Source of the DNA: Phaseolus vulgaris
Taxonomy: Eukaryota > Streptophyta > Magnoliopsida > Fabales > Fabaceae
Assembly (NCBI RefSeq): GCF_000499845.2
Contig: NC_023758.2
Coordinates: 5,050,170 to 5,114,169 of the forward strand
DNA: 64,000 nt
Direction of reading: 5' to 3'
Position numbers and translations under genes: made by a program. Shown here one piece after another: positions 44,139 to 54,458 of this stretch; position 1 is the stretch's first letter; each line of letters opens with the position of its first letter. The notes under the pieces were generated by a model, which was given only the letters and a program-made list of their open reading frames with translations, was not told the DNA's origin and did not search any database.

Positions 44139-46630
44139 TGTCCTCTGCCTACCCCCTTGCCTGAGCTGGCGAGCTTAGCAAGCAAGTCAGCTCGGGCATT
44201 CTGCTCTCGGGGCACATGCACTACTTCAAAAGAGACAAAGGAACTCTTCAATTCCCGCACATACGCCAAGTAAGCCGCCATTTGTGGATCTTTAGCCTGG
44301 AACTCGCCTGTTACTTGTCCTGTGACCAGCAGCGAGTCACTCTTAGCCATCAGCACCCTAGCTCCCATCTCCTTGGCCAGCAGAATCCCGGCGATCAGCG
44401 CCTCATACTCTGCTTGATTGTTGCTGGCTTTGAAGGCGAATCTCAACGATTGTTCGATCAGCACGCCGTTGGGTCCTTCCAATATTACTCCAGCACCGCT
44501 ACCCTGCTGGTTCGATGATCCATCCACCGAGAGTACCCAACGGAAGTCATCTCCTTCCACCCGCATCGCCTCCGATGAGAGCTCGACTACGAAATCTGCA
44601 AAGACTTGCCCCTTGATCGGGCCTCGGGGCTCATATTTAATGTCAAATTCTGACAATTCGACTGCCCACTTCACCATTCTTCCTGCAACGTCAGGTTTCT
44701 TTAAGACCTTCTGGATGGGCAGGTCAGTCATCACCAGTATCGTGAAGCTGTGGAAGTAGTGGCGCAACCTCCTCGCCGAAAACACCACAGCCAGCGCAGC
44801 CTTCTCCAGGGCCTGATATCTCATTTCTGGGCCCTGCAACACCTTGCTCACAAAATAGATAGGCTTCTGAGCCTGATCTTGGTCCTGGGCGAGCACCGCA
44901 CTCACCGCCCTCTCAGTCACAGCAAAATACAATCTGAGAGGGATTCCCGCCAGTGGTTTGCACAGAACCGGCGGGCTCGCCAGATATTCCTTCAGCTTGA
45001 CGAAAGCTTCCTCGCATTCTTTCGTCCAAGCGAACCTGTTATTGCGCCGCAGACATTGGAAATAGGGATGTCCCTTTTCTCCGCTCGCTGACACGAAGCG
45101 AGATAGGGCTGCCATCCGACCTGTCAGCTGCTGGACCTCTTTCACTATAGCCGGGCTTCTCATTGCTAAGATGGCGGCACACTTGTCCGGATTGGCTTCT
45201 ATTCCTCTTTCAGTCAAGAGGAAACCCAAAAATTTTCCAGCCTCCACGCCGAAAATGCATTTCTCCGGGTTGAGCTTCAACTTGAACCTGGCGATCGTCG
45301 TGAACAATTCTTCCAAGTCTGCAACGTGCTTGCTTTTCTCCTGCGAGGTCACGACCATGTCATCGACGTAAGCTTGCACGTTCCTTCCCAGCATTGGTGC
45401 AAGTACTCGGTCCATCAGCCTCTGGTACGTGGCCCCCGCATTCTTCAGCCCAAACGGCATCACCTTATAGCAGTAGCACGACCTCTCCGTCATGAAGGCT
45501 GTTTTTTCTTCATCCATGGGATGCATCTTGATCTGATTATAGCCCGAGAAGGCATCCAGGAAACTCAGCAGCTTGCACCCTGCAGCACTATCAACCAGGG
45601 CATCAATGCTTGGTAAAGGATACGAATCCTTTGGGCAAGCCTTATTCAGATCGGTGAAATCGACGCACATGCGCCATTTCCCGTTGCTCTTCTTCACCAG
45701 CACGACATTTGCCAACCACTCAGGGTACTGGACTTCCCTGATGTGGCCTGCAGCGAGGAGGTTCTGGGTCTCATCCTTGATCGCCTGCCTCCTCTCTTCA
45801 TTAAATTTCCTCCTTCTTTGCCGCACCGGTCTCACCATGTTGTCCATCGCCAGATGATGGCACAAGAAGTCGGGATCGATTCCGGGCATGTCCGAAGCGG
45901 ACCAGGCAAACGCGTCCAGATGCCGTTCAATCACCTTGGCGATCTGGTCCTGGAGATCGACCTCCAGAGATCTTCCGAGCTTGAAAACCTTCCCCCCGAT
46001 CTCCTTCTCGAGCCACTGCTCGACGGGTTTGGGCCTGGATTCTCTGGCGGCCACCGCCTTGGCGATTCCCAGCTCCCTTGCCTCCTCCGGGCGATTCCGC
46101 GCCTCTTCTTCCTCCAGGCCAGCATTCCTCTCCCCCAGCTCAGCATCTACCATCTCTACGTCCCTTCCGGCGGCCTCCTCCATCACCGGCGGTCTGGGCT
46201 TCACACCGGGAGGTGGGGTGGTTGTAACATAGCTAACTGATCTTTTATTTTTCAGGCTATTTTCATAGCACTTTTTCGCTTCCTTCTGATCAGACTTTAT
46301 CGTGATCACCACCCCTTCCATGGACGGCAGCTTCACCTTCATGTGCCGAGTCGATGGAATTGCGCCTATCCTGTTAAGAGTGGGCCTTCCCAGCAGGATG
46401 TTATATGTTGAAGGGGCGTTTACGATGAGGTACTTGATTTTCTCCGTCCTCGACCCAGCCTCATCGGTAAACGTGGTTCTCAGCTCAATGTACCCCCTGA
46501 CCTCCACCTGGTCGCCAGCGAACCCATACAAGCACCCTCCATAGGGCCTTAGCTGGTCAAGGGGCAATTCCAACTGTGTGAAAGTCGGCCAGAACATCAC
46601 GTCTGCCGAACTTCCTTGGTCCACCAGAAC
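44135..46630 (-). pseudogene. E3 pol: protease, reverse transcriptase and both RNase H domains
   Basis: Continues directly in frame after the stop at 46631-46633. Numbering from the Met at 46624: protease DQGSS (2-6) and ILLGRP (77-82); RT about 290-480 with FTDLNKACPKDSYPLP, FLDAFSGYNQI and YVDD (419-422); first RNase H to about 650; second RNase H from VDGSS (near 700) with NNQAEYEAL, KSDS and ARADLLA. It ends out of frame at GKGVGRGQ because of the 1-bp deletion. All catalytic motifs are intact. Only the nonsense codon before it and the frameshift after it break the polyprotein. Confidence 0.9.
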
Positions 46631-48208
46631 TCAGTGGACCTTCCTCCCCGCCGTGATCAACGAAATAACAATGGGATCGTTGTCATGAGGCACAACGTCC
46701 CGAAGATCCTGCTTGGTGAACGTAATGTCCACTTCGGGCGAGTGATCTTCAAACATGTCCACTGACATCACCGATCGCGCGTACTTTTTCCTCTGCGACG
46801 CGGTGCATCCACCACCTGAGAAACCCCCTGCAATGGTGTGGATCTCCCCATGGATAGGCATCTCGTGTTGCTGGGCTTCTCCACCTGCCGGCTGGGAACT
46901 CGACGCTCCTCCGGTCCTTCTGTCCAGCAGATAATCGTTTAGGAACCCGCTCTTAACCAGATCGTCGAGCTGGTATCCTAAAGACAAACACGAGTCTAGG
47001 TTGTGGCCAAAGCACTGGTGAAACTCGCACCAGACGTCCGGCTTCGACCCTAGCACCTTGTCGCCCACCTTCTTGGGCGCCTTCAACCTAGCAGATATGT
47101 TAGGGATAGCAATCAGGTCCGCTAGTCCCATGACGAATTTGTGCTTAGGTGGGCGATTGTATTCCCGGCGTGCTGGTTGTTGGCGTGCTGGCGGTTGGCG
47201 CGCTTGGCTTCTTCCCTTATTTCTCCTATCGTAAGGATAGCGAGTCCTTTGGTCCTTTCTGGCCGCCGCTGCCGTTTCCAGCACCCTCTGTGGCTGGATC
47301 CTGGTCTGGGCGCGTGGCCTGGCGGGAGCCACGCTGCCTCTCTTCTCGGCGACTTCACTCTCGTCGGCGATGTGGGCCACCGCAAGTCGCCTGACCTCAG
47401 CAAACGTCGCTGGATGAGCCCTGATCAAGGCCTCGCAGAATGGCCCTGGCTGCACGCCCTTCTTGAAGGCATAGACCAGCATTTCTTCATCCTTGGCCGG
47501 CGATCTGACCATCTGCGCTCCGAAGCGATTGAGGTAGTCTCTGAGGGACTCCCCATGGTACTGCCTTATATCAAACAGATCATAGGACACTCTGGGCGGT
47601 GCCTTGTTCACGATATACTGCTCGACAAAGATCTTCGAGAATTGTTGAAAATTAGTTATGTGGCCATTAGGCAGGCTCACAAACCACTCCATCGCCGTTC
47701 CCTGGAGCGTGCTCACGAACATCTTACAATAGACGGCGTCCGACCCTCCTGACAGCATCATCTGTGTGTGGAACGTGGTCAGATGAGCCTCTGGATCCTC
47801 CACGCCAGTAAAAACAGCTTTAACCGGGACCACGCTCGTGGGAATTGGCGTGTCGGTAATCGCCTGAATGAAAGGCATTGGGAAAACACGAGGCGGCGTC
47901 GACGGTGCCACCTCTTCAGCAGAAGAACGAACCTGCTGCTCCTGAAGAGCTCGACGTAGCTCCTCAGCTACCTTGCTGAGCTCCTCGTTCCTGGCGCGAG
48001 AGGCGACCAGGTCTTCATGTATCCTTGCCTGCTCGACGCGCGAGGCTTCTACAGTGGCCTGCAATGAGCGCATCATTTCTGCCATCTGCGCCATGGTCAT
48101 GGCGGCGTCGCCTTCGGCTGCGACGGGAGCCACGGGACTGGAACGATTGCTTCTCATCTTTCTCATTAACTTCAGCGAACCACAGAAACACAGCAAACAA
48201 CACTTCAA
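46631..48208 (-). CDS. E3 gag, ending at a nonsense codon before protease
   Basis: Likely start is the Met at 48157 (MRSNRSSP). N-terminal coiled coil (AQMAEMMRSLQATVEAS ... EELSKVAEELRRAL), gag core about 130-270 (FVSLPNGHITNFQQF, DLFDIRQYHGESLRDYLNRF), Arg/Gln/Pro-rich basic linker, Cys/His motif WCEFHQCFGHNLDSC near 395, and the approach to protease (VVPHDNDPIVISLITAGRKVH). The stop at 46631-46633 is TGA where E1 reads CGA (R before VLVDQG), a C-to-T change typical of methylated-cytosine decay. It could also be a read-through gag/pol boundary, but E1 and the wider lineage argue for mutation. Confidence 0.9.
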   Translation of the reverse strand: MKCCLLCFCGSLKLMRKMRSNRSSPVAPVAAEGDAAMTMAQMAEMMRSLQATVEASRVEQARIHEDLVASRARNEELSKVAEELRRALQEQQVRSSAEEVAPSTPPRVFPMPFIQAITDTPIPTSVVPVKAVFTGVEDPEAHLTTFHTQMMLSGGSDAVYCKMFVSTLQGTAMEWFVSLPNGHITNFQQFSKIFVEQYIVNKAPPRVSYDLFDIRQYHGESLRDYLNRFGAQMVRSPAKDEEMLVYAFKKGVQPGPFCEALIRAHPATFAEVRRLAVAHIADESEVAEKRGSVAPARPRAQTRIQPQRVLETAAAARKDQRTRYPYDRRNKGRSQARQPPARQQPARREYNRPPKHKFVMGLADLIAIPNISARLKAPKKVGDKVLGSKPDVWCEFHQCFGHNLDSCLSLGYQLDDLVKSGFLNDYLLDRRTGGASSSQPAGGEAQQHEMPIHGEIHTIAGGFSGGGCTASQRKKYARSVMSVDMFEDHSPEVDITFTKQDLRDVVPHDNDPIVISLITAGRKVH

Positions 48209-48527
48209 ACACGAACGAATCAGCGATCGATCGGAGAAGATTCAAGAAACCGTGCAAGAATCCAAGAACACCGCAAACCTTCGCAGAAAACCACCAAAGA
48301 ACTCGAACTTCCACCAGACGGATTGCGCGCAAGCAACAAAAAAACCTCACTCCACCGATTGAAAGACAAGCAAACGGTTTAAAACACAAACTTCACCGAA
48401 CGAAACTCAAAGAAACCAAGAACGACGGTTGCACCAGCACACAACCGCGCAGAAAACCTCGAAAACCTCCACGAACTCACGCTGTGGATGGGAGCACGTT
48501 TTACACGGCCCCACGGTGGGCGCCTGA
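48209..48527 (-). promoter_or_regulatory. E3 leader and primer-binding site
   Basis: PBS core GGCGCCCACCGTGGGGCC at 48524-48507 (minus), next to the LTR end. The non-coding leader is closely similar to that of E2. Confidence 0.7.
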
Positions 48528-49320
48528 TGATCCTGCCTGTTGACCGGAGCGCTGGAGAATGCCTCGTCAAAGGATCGACGTGCGCGCCGCTTCTCACCTC
48601 TGTTCCTCCTCTGGATCTATCTCAAGAACCTGCAAAGAAACAATACGGCGCCGCTGCGGCCGATCGCACTCCGACGCTCAAGTCAGTGACGGTATCACCA
48701 AATACTAAGAACTGGAACCGTGCAAATCTCTCTCACAAACAGCTCTGTCACTCGCAAGCGTAAAGTGTATGAACTGAACGTGCGTACCTTAGAAAATCTG
48801 TTAGGAACTCTTATATACCTGGTGGTTTTCTCTCTCCTGGCAGTTACAGACTTGGACACGTGGCTTGTATCCAACTGTACACGTGCCATCATCTGGAGGC
48901 TCCCTGACTTGGCGCTGCTTCTACTCTCATTTTGGCTAAGTTACCTATGCATGGTACTGCCCAGTGCATAGCTAACTCAGGAGTGCGATCTCTACTGAAA
49001 CTGGCGAGGGAGGACCTTCATACACCTTCCCTGTGGTCTCGCCGGCCGCCTTCATAATCTGCTTCTCCTTTAACTTCGGCAATGTGCTTGTTCTTGGCGA
49101 TCTCCGACTGCCTAGTCGCCTGAGTCTGCATCTGGCGACTTCGTCCCCAACCTGGCGATCGCCTATTCTGGCAAGCTGGAGATCGGAACACGCCAACTTA
49201 ACTATCGGCGACTACACGTGCCTCTCGACTTCCTTCCCAACTGTCAACCCGGCGCCTTGTCAACACGCCTATACTGTAGCAGGATGCCACGTCATCGCAC
49301 CCGACCACCAGGGCGGTACA
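48528..49320 (-). repeat. E3 5' LTR
   Basis: 793 bp. It differs from the 3' LTR at about two positions (CGGCAATG/CGGCGATG and CCTCTCGAC/CCTCCCGAC). TATATAA at 48817-48811 on the minus strand would drive gag-pol. Followed by the target duplication GTACC. Confidence 0.95.
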
Positions 49321-52300
49321 GTACCTTCACTGTTATTCGTGGCAATAATATTGATGGTACCATCAGTGTTATTAGTGGCAATAATACTGTTGGAACCATC
49401 AGTATTAATGATGGGAATAATATTGAGGGTAACATCTGTGCTATTGGTTGGAATAATAATGATGGTACCATCAGTGTTATTTGTGGGAATAGTACTGATA
49501 GAACCATCAATGTTAAAGGTGAGAATAATACTGATGGTACCATTAGTGTTATTGGTGGCAATAATACTAATCATACCATCAATGTTAAGAGTGGCAATAA
49601 TACTGATGGTACCATTATTGTTATTGGTGGGAATTATACTGATGGATTCTTCAGTGTTATTGGTGGGAATAATACTGATGGGACCATTAGTGTTATTGGT
49701 GGGAATAATATTGATGCTACCATCAGTGTTATTGGTGGGAATAATACTGATGGAACCATCACTGTTAATGGTGGGAATAATACTGATGGAACCATCACTG
49801 TTAATGGTGGGAATAATACTGATGGTACCATGAGTGTTATTTGTGGCAATAATACTGATGATATCATCAATGTTATTGGTGGGAATAATACTGATGGTAT
49901 CATCAATGTTATTCGTGGCAATAATACAGATGGTACCATCAGTGTTATTGGTAGAAATAATACTGATGGAACCATCAGTGTTAATGGTTGGAATAATACT
50001 GATGGTACCATCAGTGTTAATGGTGGGAATAATACTGATGGTACCATCTGTTATATTGGTGGCAATAATACTGATGATAGCATGAGTGTTATTTATGAGA
50101 ATAATACTTATGGTACCATCAGTGTTATTCGTGGGAATAATACTAATGGTACTATCAGTGTTATTGGTTGCAATAATACTGATGGTACCATCAATGTTGT
50201 TCGTGGCAATAATACTGAGGGTTCCATCAGTGTTATGGGTGAAATAGTACTGATGGTACCATCATTGCTATTGGTGGGAATTATACTGAAGGAACCTTCA
50301 GTGTTATTGCTGGGAATAATACTGATGGAACCATTAGTGTTATTGGTGGGAATAATAGTGATGCTACCATCAGTGTTATTGGTTGGAATAATACTGATGG
50401 AACCATCACTGTTAATGGTGGGAATAATACTGACAGAACCATCACTGTTAGTGGTGGGAATAATACTAATGGTACCATGAATGTTATTTGTTGCAATAAT
50501 ACTGATGATATCATCAATGTTATTGGTGGCAATAATACTGATGGTATAATCAATGTTATTGGTGGCAATAATACTGATGGTACCATCAGTGTTATTGGTA
50601 GAAATAATACTGATGGAACCATCAGTGTTAATGGTGGGAATAATGCTGATGGTAGCATCAGTGTTAATGGTGGGAATAATACTGATGGTACCATCTGTTA
50701 TATTGGTGGCAATAATACTGATGGTAGCATGAGTGTTATTTGTGGGAATAATACTGATGGTACCATTAGTGTTATTGGTGGTAATAATACTGATGTACCA
50801 TTAATGCTATTGGTGGGAATAATACTGATGGTACCATCTGAGTTATTGGTGGCAATTAAACTGATGGTACCATCAGTGTTATTAGTGGCAATAAAACTTA
50901 TTGTACCATCAGTGTTATTTGTGGCAATAATACTGATGGTACGATTAGTGTTATTCATGGCAATAATACTGATGGTACCATCAATGTTAAAGGTTAGAAT
51001 AAAACTGATGGTACCATTAGTGTTATTGGTGGCAATGATACTAATGATACCATCAGTGTTATTGCTGGCAATAATAGTAATGTTACCGTGAGTGTTATTG
51101 GTGGGAATAAGACAGATGGAACCATCAATGTAAATTATGGGAATAATACTAATAGTGACATCAATGTTATTGGTGGGAATAATAGTGATGGTACCATTAG
51201 TGTTATTGGTGGGAATAATACTGATGGAACCATTAGTTTTAATGGTGGCAATAACATGGATGGTACCATCAGTGTTATTGGTGGTAATAATACTGATGGT
51301 ACCATCACTGTTAGTGATCAGAGTAATACTGATGGTAGCATGAGTGTTATTTGTGGGAATTAGAGGGATGGTACCATCAGTGCTATTGGTGGAAATAATA
51401 CTGATGGCACCATCACTGTTAATGGTGGGAATAATACTGATGCTACAATCAGTGTTAATGGTGGCAATAATACTAATGGTACCTTGAGTGTTATTTGTGG
51501 GAATAATACTGATGGTACCATCAGTGTTATTGGTGGGAATAATACTAATGGAACCATCACTGTTATTGGTGGGAATAATACTGATGGTTCCATCAGTGTT
51601 AATTGTGGCAATTATACTGATGGTACCATGAGTGTTATGTGTGGCAATAATACTGATGGTACCATGAGTGTTATTGGTGGCAATAATACTGATTGTACCA
51701 TCAGTGTTATTGCTGGCAATAATACTGATGGTACGATCAGTGTTATTCGTGGCAATAATACTAATGGTACGATAGGAGTTATTCGTGGCAATAATACTAA
51801 TGCTACCATCACTGTTATTAGGGGCAATAATACTAATGGTACCTTCACTGTTATTCGTGGCAATAATACTGATGGTACCATCAGTGTTATTGGTGGGAAT
51901 AATACTGTTGGAACCATCAGTATTAATGATGGGAATAATACTGAGGGTAACATCAGTGCTATTGGTTGGAATAATAGTGATGGTACCATCAGTGTTATTT
52001 GTGGGAATAGTACTGATAGAACCATCAATGTTAAAGGTGAGAATAATACTGATGGTACCATTAGTGTTATTGGTGGCAATAATACTAATGATACCATCAG
52101 TGTTATGGGTGGCAATAATACTGATGGTACCATCATTGTTATTGGTGGGAATTATACTGATGGAACCTTCAGTGTTATTTGCGGGAATAATACTGATGGG
52201 ACCATTACTGTTATTGGTGGGAATAATATTGATGCTACCATCAGTGTTATGGGTGGGAATAATACTGATGGAACCATCACTGTTAATGGTGGGAATAATA

Positions 52301-53103
52301 CTGATGGAACCATCACTGTTAATGGCGGAAATAATAATGATTGTACCATGAGTGTTATTTGTGGCAATAATACTGATGATATCATCAATGTTATTGGTGG
52401 CAATAATACTGATGGTATCATCAATGTTATTAGTGGCAATAATACTGATGGTACCATCAATGTTATTGGTAGAAATAATACTGATGGAACCATCAGTGTT
52501 AATGGTGGGAATAATACTGATGGTACCATCAGTGTTAATGGTGAGAATAATACTGATGGTACCATCTGTTATATTGGTGGCAATAATACTGGTGATAGCA
52601 TGAGTGTTATTTATGGGAATAATACTTATGGTACCATCAGTGTTATTGGTGGGAATAATACTGATGGTACCATCAATGGTATTGGTGGGAATAATACTGA
52701 TGGTACCATCAGAGTTATTGGTGGCAATTAAACTGATGGTACCATCAGTGTTATTGGTGGCAATAAAACTTATTGTACCATTACTGTTATTTGTGGCAAT
52801 AATACTGATGGTACGATCAATGTTATTCTTGGCAATAATACTAATGGTACCAACAGTGTTATTGGTGGCAATAATACTAATGGTACCATCAATGCTATTG
52901 GTCGGAATAATACTAATGGAACCATCAGTGTTATTGGTGGGAATAATACTGATGGAACCATGAGTGTTATTGGTGGGAATAATAGTGATGATACCGTCAA
53001 TGTTATTGGTGGGAATAATATTAATGGAATCATCAATGTTAATGGTGGGAATAATACTGATGGAACCATCATTGTTAATTGTGGGAATAATACTGATGGT
53101 ATC
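49321..53103 (+). repeat. 36-bp palindromic tandem repeat, block 4
   Basis: About 105 units, same orientation. The first bases GTACCTTCAC rejoin block 3 across E3. Variants include one with KpnI-like GGTACC and CTGTTATTCGTGGC, and phase-breaking units (for example ATCTGAGTTATT near 50837). It carries long open frames on both strands, including one minus-strand frame of 833 codons that begins in the adjacent LTR fragment. Annotated as satellite, not gene. Confidence 0.94.
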
Positions 53104-54458
53104 TGATCCTGCCTGTTGACCAAGACGCTTAAGCTTTGCCTCGTCAAATCTAGATCGTCTTCTGCGTCGTGTTAGCATCCGTCCTTCGCTGCGATCCACC
53201 TCAAGAATCTGCTAAAGACAGAACGGCGGAAAATGGTTGCACTAGCACACAACCACACAGAAACTGCAGAAACCTCCAAGAACTCACGCTGTGAATGGGA
53301 AACAGGTTTTACACGGCTCCACGGTGGGCGCCTGATGATCCTGCCAGTTGACCAAGACGCTGGAGCCTTGCCTCGTCAAATCTAGATCGTCTTCTGCGTC
53401 GTGTTAGCATCCGTACTTCGGCGCGATCCACCTCAAGAATCTGCAAAAGACAGAACGGCGGAAAATGGTTGCACCAGCACACAACCACACAGAAACTGCA
53501 GAAACCTCCAAGAACTCACGCTGTGGATGGGAAACAGGTTTTACACGGCCCCACGGTGGGCGCCTGATGATCCTGCCTGTTGACCAAGACGCTGGAGCCT
53601 TGCCTCGTCAAATCTAGATCAACTTCTGCGCCGTGTTAGCCTCCGTCCTTCGCCGCGATCCACCTCAAGAACCTGCCAAAGACAGAACGGCGCCGCTGCG
53701 GCCGATGACGCTCCGACGCCTAAGTCAGCGACTGAACCACCAACTACTAAGAGAAAACTCAAGAACTCTAAGGAACCGTGCAAAATTCTCTCTCAGCGTA
53801 CTCAAAACTCGCAAGCGTAAAGAAGTAAATCTAAACGTGCATACCTCAGAAGTTCGTTAGAATCTCTTATATACCTCCGCACTTTCTCTCTCCAGACAAT
53901 TACACATCTGGACACGTGGCTTGTATCCAGCTGTACACGTGTCACCATCTGGAGCATCCTAGACTTGGGCGCCACTTCTTACTCTTCAGGTTTTTCGGCT
54001 AAGTTACTCATGCATGACACAACTTAGTGCATAACTGCCTTGGAGCGTGATCTCTTCTGAGTGGCGAGATCGGGTACCTTCGTATAAACCTTCCCTGTGG
54101 TCTCGCCGGCCGCCTTCACGATCTACTTTACTTGCTTCAACGTGTATGTTCAGGTAAGCTGTCTCTCGAGCTCACCAGCTGACCAGCTGGGAAATGACTA
54201 TCTGCCTTCATCTTCGGTGATGTCCTTGTTTCGGCGATCTCTAATCACTTGGCCACCTGGGTTCATATCTGGCGACTTCATCTCAAACCCGGTGACCGCC
54301 GATTTATGTATGCTAAAGATCGGAGCACGCCAACTTAAGGACTGGCGACTACACGAGCCCCCCGACTTCCTTCCCTTCTGCAAGCCATGGGCCCTACCCA
54401 ACACGCCTGCATAATAGCTCGCTGCCACGTCATCACTTCCGACTACCAGGACGGTACA
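53104..54458 (-). mobile_element. Tat-family LTR fragment with tandem triplication of U5/primer-binding-site/leader
   Basis: One complete 891-bp LTR (53568-54458, TGATCC...GGTACA) diverged from the E2/E3 LTRs. It is preceded on the plus strand by two 232-bp units (53104-53335, 53336-53567). Each unit has about 125 bp of LTR U5 end (TGATCCTGCC ... AGAACGGCG) fused to about 105 bp of leader plus PBS (TGGTTGCACCAGCACACAACC ... CCCACGGTGGGCGCC). Flanks are GTATC (53099-53103) and GTACC (54459-54463), a 4-of-5 target duplication. TATATAA at 53873-53867 (minus). No coding region. Confidence 0.85.
53867..53873 (-). promoter_or_regulatory. TATA box of the LTR fragment
   Basis: TATATAA on the minus strand at the position conserved in E2 and E3. 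Transcription would read through the triplicated U5/PBS units into array block 4. Confidence 0.55.

Larger units (their letters stand above)
37135..49320 (-). mobile_element. E3: young, nearly complete Tat-lineage retrotransposon inserted in the 36-bp array
   Basis: 12.2 kb. LTRs 37135-37927 and 48528-49320 are both 793 bp and differ at about two positions by eye. Exact target duplication GTACC (37130-37134, 49321-49325). Full set of parts: gag, protease, RT, two RNase H domains, integrase (minus strand), and a spliced antisense gene (plus strand) without visible breaks. Gag-pol has one nonsense codon (46631-46633) and one 1-bp deletion near 44150. Its LTRs and proteins are close to E2 but not identical, so the two are separate insertions of one family. 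Confidence 0.96.

Noticed and set aside
46631..46633. Programmed read-through stop between gag and pol in E3
   Set aside because: E1 has CGA at the same codon, and the stop lies inside the protease approach, just before the catalytic DQG, not at a domain boundary. A nonsense mutation is simpler.
50698..53199. 833-codon minus-strand ORF and other array ORFs (for example 55522-57186, 56951-58726, 32450-33721) as protein genes
   Set aside because: They follow from a 36-bp unit with four stop-free frames. Overlapping ORFs exist on both strands, frames switch at 1-bp indels, and no signal, domain or splice structure supports them. Kept only as a finding.
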